From assembly GCF_950023065.1 (NCBI RefSeq), contig NC_088678.1, forward strand, positions 35,454,580-35,518,579: a stretch of 64,000 nt of DNA, written 5' to 3'. Below, one piece after another: positions 58,873 to 64,000 of this stretch (the stretch's first letter is position 1; the number at the start of each line of letters is the position of its first letter). The position numbers were made by a program, and so were the translations under genes. Origin of the DNA: Planococcus citri. Taxonomy: Eukaryota > Arthropoda > Insecta > Hemiptera > Pseudococcidae. The notes beneath the pieces were generated by a model that was not told where the DNA came from, did not search any database, and saw only the letters and a program-made list of their open reading frames with translations.

Positions 58873-59213
58873 ATTTTTTGGTGAATTACAGGTAATTTTT
58901 TAGTAAATTAAGCCAATTACGGGTAATTTTTTGGTGAATTACGGGTAATTTTTTGGTAAATTACGGGTAATTTCTATTTTTTTTTTGTAACTTACTGCCC
59001 ATCTATTGGTAAATTACAGGTAAATTTTTGGGTAAATTACAGGGTAATTTTTGGGTAAATTACAGGGTAGTTTTTGGGTAAATTACAGGGTAGTTTTTGG
59101 GTAAATTACAGGTCAATTTTTGGGTAAATTACAGGGTAATTTTTTTGGTAAATTACAGGATAATTTTACGGTAAATTGATGATGATTTTTGTAAGTTGGT
59201 GGTAATTTTTTTA
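58873..59213 (+). repeat. AT-rich minisatellite, ~23-bp unit
   Basis: About ten imperfect units of GGTAAATTACAGGGTAATTT followed by TT or TTGG. Each unit contains an internal near-palindrome AATTAC-N-GTAATT. Related isolated units occur at about 58025-58060, so the array may once have been longer or duplicated. Confidence 0.85.
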
Positions 59214-62200
59214 GTATGACCCCTCAACTCTTCGTTCAAAAAAAAACAGACGGAACATGATATTGCTCAAGACCGGAATTTTGGTTTAAAAAATTGTTTT
59301 GCCAACACTTTATGATCCAGAATATTGCAACAGTTGGAAATTTTTCTGGGGGGTTTTCGACTAAAATCCAATAAGTAAGTTTGATAAACGGTTCAAAAAT
59401 TTCCATTTGGTTCCTATTTCCTATCCACATAACAAGAATGTAATTTTTTTGAAAAAGAAAACTTGGTATGAGATAGGTATGTAGGTATTTATTATAGGAA
59501 AATCACGAGTTTTTGAAAAGAGGGTCAGTGGAAGGGTGTGCGAATGTTTTAAACTCTAAATTTTTCTTGTCCTACCAAAGAAGAAAATGTAAATTGGCAC
59601 ACTTTTACTTTTCGCATTTAAAAAAGGCACGTAACAAATTGAAATTGTTTGGTTTTTAAGTCTAGGTACCTATTTCTTTAATTTTGAGAAATTCTCAGAA
59701 ATAAACTTTGGGTTGGGAATGGAAAAAAATGTCTATTTTACGCAGTTGAACTAGAAAGCTGAAATCTGATATGCATGCTTTCTACATATTTTAGTCTCCC
59801 TCTTCTACACACTTCGGAAAAATTTCGTTGGATCATTTTGAGCAATTCTGGAATCTTCAGAAAATTTTTAAAAATCACAATTCTCTCAAGATTTGAGGAA
59901 TTACGCTAGGTATAGGCATTTTTTCTTGTAGGTAAATCCAATTAACCCGCGACCTTACCCATCCCAGCGTGTACCTTCCAGAGATGCTATAGCAATAAGT
60001 ATCCTACCTCTACGTCTACATCTAAGTACGTACTTATTGTTTTTTGCACTCATTTTTGAAAAAAAAATGGAACTACTTCCTCATGTTATTTTAAATTACT
60101 ACCTACCACAGTTTCAATACACACTGATGAATATTCGAAAAGGTACATTTTTTACGACTATCTAATAATTTCCTGCGACGATATAGAAAAGATTCTCAAA
60201 TAAGTAGGTACCTACATCCAAAAGAAATGAAAATTTTCTCAATAAAAACGAAAAAAAGAGACAGAAAAGAGGTTGAAACAGGCCGAGCCCCGCAGCAAAG
60301 TTCATGAAATAAAAAGTAAATTTAATAAAAATTTCTTGTCAAAGCATTTCATGCAAGACTAACGTACTCGTAGGTATTTGTAAGTTGTACGCAGTAGGTA
60401 GGTATATGAGATGGTGTACGTTATGATACGAGCCTACAAGGTACTCGTATCATGGTATATGTGTGCTTTCATTTGCTTAGGTACATTGTAATAAAATTTC
60501 GATACAGTTTTTTCTTTCAATTTGAGATTTACTGCGTGGCTATAAAAGCAAGTTCGTTTGTATTATAGGTAGTCTGCAAACAAACGATGCGGAAAAACGC
60601 TAAGCAGACATGCAACTAGTTAGAAGCTAAATAAAAATTTAACGAATAAAGTTTCAATCCTTTTTACCGGCGATATTCCAAACACCGTTGTATAAGTTGT
60701 CGATATTATTATACCGTGCAGTAACGAATTGTTTAAAGTTTGATTTTTATTGCTCGGCGACTTTGAGTAAGTACGAGTATACCTATCGTGTACTTGTACA
60801 ATATCGTGATTGTATAGATAGCTTGGTAGCTATATAACGGAGTTAGGTTGGTAGATAGGTATACCATTGGATCGGCCAAGGTGTTATCAATTAATCAAGT
60901 CGATAAATCACCTGCGGCGTGGAGATTTGAATAATTTGAAAATAAAATCTTGAAAAGGCGATAAAGTTAGCTTTCAATTCGCATCATGCTCGTTTAATTA
61001 TAAAAAGCCCTTATTAACAGGGTACTCGCGTTGAAAAATAATTTCGCTCATTTCAACCCTCTTCATACGATGAGGGTAGTTAATTCGACCTAAATGATTG
61101 GTTATCCCTTTGCTAGAATAAATACGAGTTAACCCTTTCGCGTGTATGTGTATTTCGACGTTTTAAATCTACGTTTTTTTTTTCAATATTCGACGTGAAA
61201 TAATTTCTTCTATTTTTCCCTCTCGTCATTCGTTGAAATTTAGATTTAGTAATTCGTGTAGTTCGCGTTCACAATAATATAGAAAAGTAGGTACACAAAT
61301 GTTGGTAAATTCTAAACGACCAAGCTATACGTATGTGTATGTATAGTGAGGTAATTTCTATAATACACGTCTGTGTGTTTTATGGAGTAGAAACGGAGTT
61401 CTGGGCGGATAAAGTTTCAACATGGAAAATGTTTCTGGTTTTGGTAAAATCGATGAATTATAAATACACTTCGCGAGAAGACTTCACCGAAGAAAACATT
61501 CTTGAACGTGAAAGTTATATAGAATCTTGGTAATTACGCCAGCTCGCAGACAAATCTAACGACGCAAATGCATATTGAAAATGGCACTAAAAAAGGTAAC
61601 CATTACGTAAAAAGGTGCAAACTAAATGTCATACCGAATGTTAAATATTAATAAGTTGGTTCTTTCGTAAAGTTTTTTAAAAACACAACTCTTCTACGAA
61701 ATTTGCTTTCCGTCACAAAATGATATATTACAACAAAGTGAACTGAAACTGAAGCTTTGAATGCCTTCAACCATTATTTCCATTAGACTCAAAATAGAGC
61801 GAATCCGAATAGAAAAAAAACGATATACCAAACACATTATGTTAATAAGTTTCACACAATATTAAATTTTCCAAACAAAATGAAAATGTGCGAAATTTCA
61901 AACTTCCATGTAGGTAAGTAGGTACGCTAAAAGTGGCGAACACGCAGTGAAAAGAGGTGAGAATATTATATCGATACAAATAAAAAAAAATTGACATTTT
62001 TAATAGTTTTTTTTTCTTTTTTTCTTTCTATTGAATGCATAAAATATTTACATACAGTAACAAAAGAAAGCGCGCAAAATTCTAAATTATAAGCTTCGGA
62101 AGTGTATTATCCACGTGACAGACGTGACTTTTATTCATACAGAATAGGTAGGTACAGGTACCGTGTAGGTATTATGAACTGAATCGGAAATGTGATTTGT

Positions 62201-64000
62201 ATGAGACGTATTCCACCTGCCATGTAAAGGTACCATTTGTGGAAAAATTTTTTCAATGGTCTAACATTATTAATTGGTAGGGAATCGTTGAAATTACAAG
62301 ACTTGGTATAAATGTCCATACGTTTATTTATCATCTTTTTTACCTATTTTTTTTTCAATGAGCATCGTCGAGTAAGATGGTTAAGATGACCCCTCCTCAG
62401 ATTTTGAAACTAGACAATAAAAGCTATCGCTTATGGTGGGTAATTCTCAAAAAAAAGTTTAAAAATCATATAACAGGTGGTTCACTTCATCACATGAATA
62501 CTATTCACAATTGAAATTTTTTTCGGTGGCATTGTGTAGATACCAACTCGGGCATCACGTGCATACAGTTTCACGTCCCCCAACCCCCTCCACTATGGAT
62601 CAAGTCCCCCTAAACCCCGAAAATTCCATCGTCGTGGCTTGTAAACCACTTTCAATTTTTCAACTTCATCTTCAAAAATTAATTACACTGTCACTTTTTC
62701 TGAGAAAAAAAAGGATACATATTATTGTGTGATATCCAGAGTAAATGATAGAACCAATATAAATTTTCAGAATGATACTTATACCCTGAAACCGAGGCCT
62801 TAAATTGATGTAATCAGTTTTTGCTCCATCTCCGTGGCCAATTTTTGTTTATTTTTTCCTGACTCTCCTGTTCGACTTTTTTTGCGGTGAAATGGCTATA
62901 CTGTATTGTTTCAGTGATAGCCGTGTTGTGCCCATTTCACAACCATCAAGGAAATACAGTCACCCGTTCTCCGAATGGTACCTACTTAATCTGTGAAAAT
63001 TGTGCAGATTACCATTTTTCAGATCCATCGCCGTGGCTTATCATTCTAACGTTTAAAAGAGACATTTTTTCTTGAAAAAAAGAAAGTATTGTATTCAAAT
63101 GGTAAGTATTTAATGACCACAACTTTGAAAATTGAAAAATTATTAATTCTATTACCAGTAAAACAAATTTTGGTTCTTTTTTTCTTACGTCGTGGATAGT
63201 ACAGCTTGGTATTTCGTCGTGGCTATCGCGATTTCTTGTCCACGGCGAAGGAAAGTACCTACCTTATCATGTTTGAATACTCCCATTAAAATGTATGTAC
63301 CTGGTACCTACTTGATGACCTTTTTGTGAGCTAAAGCTACTTAACTGCTCCAGTTATACCTATACTTACCCAAAAGTAGTGAACAGCTTTTTTTTCAACA
63401 TGTGACACCAATTTTTTGAAGCCCCTACCCCCGCCCCTATAGAAGATTACTTGGGCCTGGAGTCATTTTAGGGGTCCTGGGTATGCCCAAAATTAAGTAC
63501 CTTTTGAAAAAAATTCAAAAAAAGGTTTTCATTTTTGAAAAATTTTAGTACTGAAATTTAAACTTTTTTAAAGAATTACCCTGGTATGAAATTCTCGAAA
63601 AAAAAACTTTTAGATGAATAGCTCATTTTAAACTTCAGCGGAAGGCATGAAATTGCAATTTCCCGAGTAAGGTTTATTAATAGAAATTTGGAATCTTCAT
63701 ACGGGAGGTCTCAACCAGCAAGATATTTTTTGAACTATAAACCATATCAAATAAACATGCAAAAACTATATCACCTGAAAAAATTTTTAGTGCTGAAGAA
63801 CCTACAATTTTCAGTTATTGGCAAATTTTCGGAAATCTTGAGGCTACTGCAAAAATGCGAAAAAATCATAATTTCACCAAACTGGCCTAGAAAGCTGCAA
63901 TTTTGTAGGCAGTCTTTTTTTGTCCCAACTCCCAATCCATTACCCACTACAGATACAGCCTGGAAGTGCAGAGCGGCAACGTCTCAAAAATCATACGATG
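59214..64000. other. No gene seen
   Basis: AT-rich DNA. A TATAAAAG string at 60541-60548 and a mixed-composition frame at 61333-61533 are not enough to call a gene. CCATC-NN-CGTGGC recurs at 62626, 62826 and 63025. Near 59750-59890 and 63820-63910 lie weak relatives of the GGAGCCTCCAG repeat family. Confidence 0.45.

Noticed and set aside
60541..60548. TATAAAAG as a promoter
   Set aside because: As above; no recognisable transcript unit downstream.
61333..61533. 66-codon plus-strand frame with a mixed, Glu-rich C-terminus
   Set aside because: Its length is expected by chance, and there is no motif, no Kozak-like context and no splice evidence.

Overview
The window is a piece of nuclear genome from an animal, most likely an insect. 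It is AT-rich, has no operon-like packing, is crowded with transposable-element debris, and carries non-LTR retrotransposons of insect-like type. The many TAGGTACCTA-type palindromes remind me of hemipteran genomes (aphids, scale insects, mealybugs) and of some Lepidoptera. That placement is an impression, not a proof. I could confirm no complete host protein-coding gene. The stretch reads as intergenic or long-intron DNA, with one good and two weak candidate exons.

Layout. 1-4400: gene-free, with two foldback hairpins (3486-3858 and 3952-4082) and a promoter-like patch holding an RFX X-box and an NRF1-like site (4204-4261). 4407-8364: a pogo/Tigger-like TIR element of about 570 bp, split by a nearly complete RTE-clade retrotransposon (4890-8263). 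The RTE has a perfect 12-bp target-site duplication and an (ACG)n tail; its endonuclease and reverse-transcriptase halves are broken apart by a small internal deletion. 8762-8918: a small MITE. 13897-15460: a long foldback element whose left arm carries a 285-bp MITE, while the right arm keeps the empty site. 18226-18267: possible start exon. 27873-28307: TIR element enclosing a tRNA-like (Pol III) module. 28524-28870: tandem duplication. 29904-30023: a GC-rich row of five hairpins, all with GNA triloops, the oddest structure here. 30806-31315: tandem repeats and an inverted-repeat-flanked CCAAT/TATA region. 34976-35584: minisatellite with a 30-bp unit. 38164-39036 and 41771-43228: two large foldback elements belonging to dispersed families with partial copies elsewhere. 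50432-50524: the best candidate host exon. 53108-55167: a decayed Jockey/CR1-type LINE with a 407-bp MITE inserted. 58873-59213: AT-rich minisatellite.

How the parts relate. The history is mostly nested insertion: RTE into a TIR element, MITE into a foldback arm, MITE into a LINE. These nestings give relative ages. The RTE is younger than its host TIR element, the 285-bp MITE is younger than the foldback, and the 407-bp MITE is younger than the CR1-like LINE.
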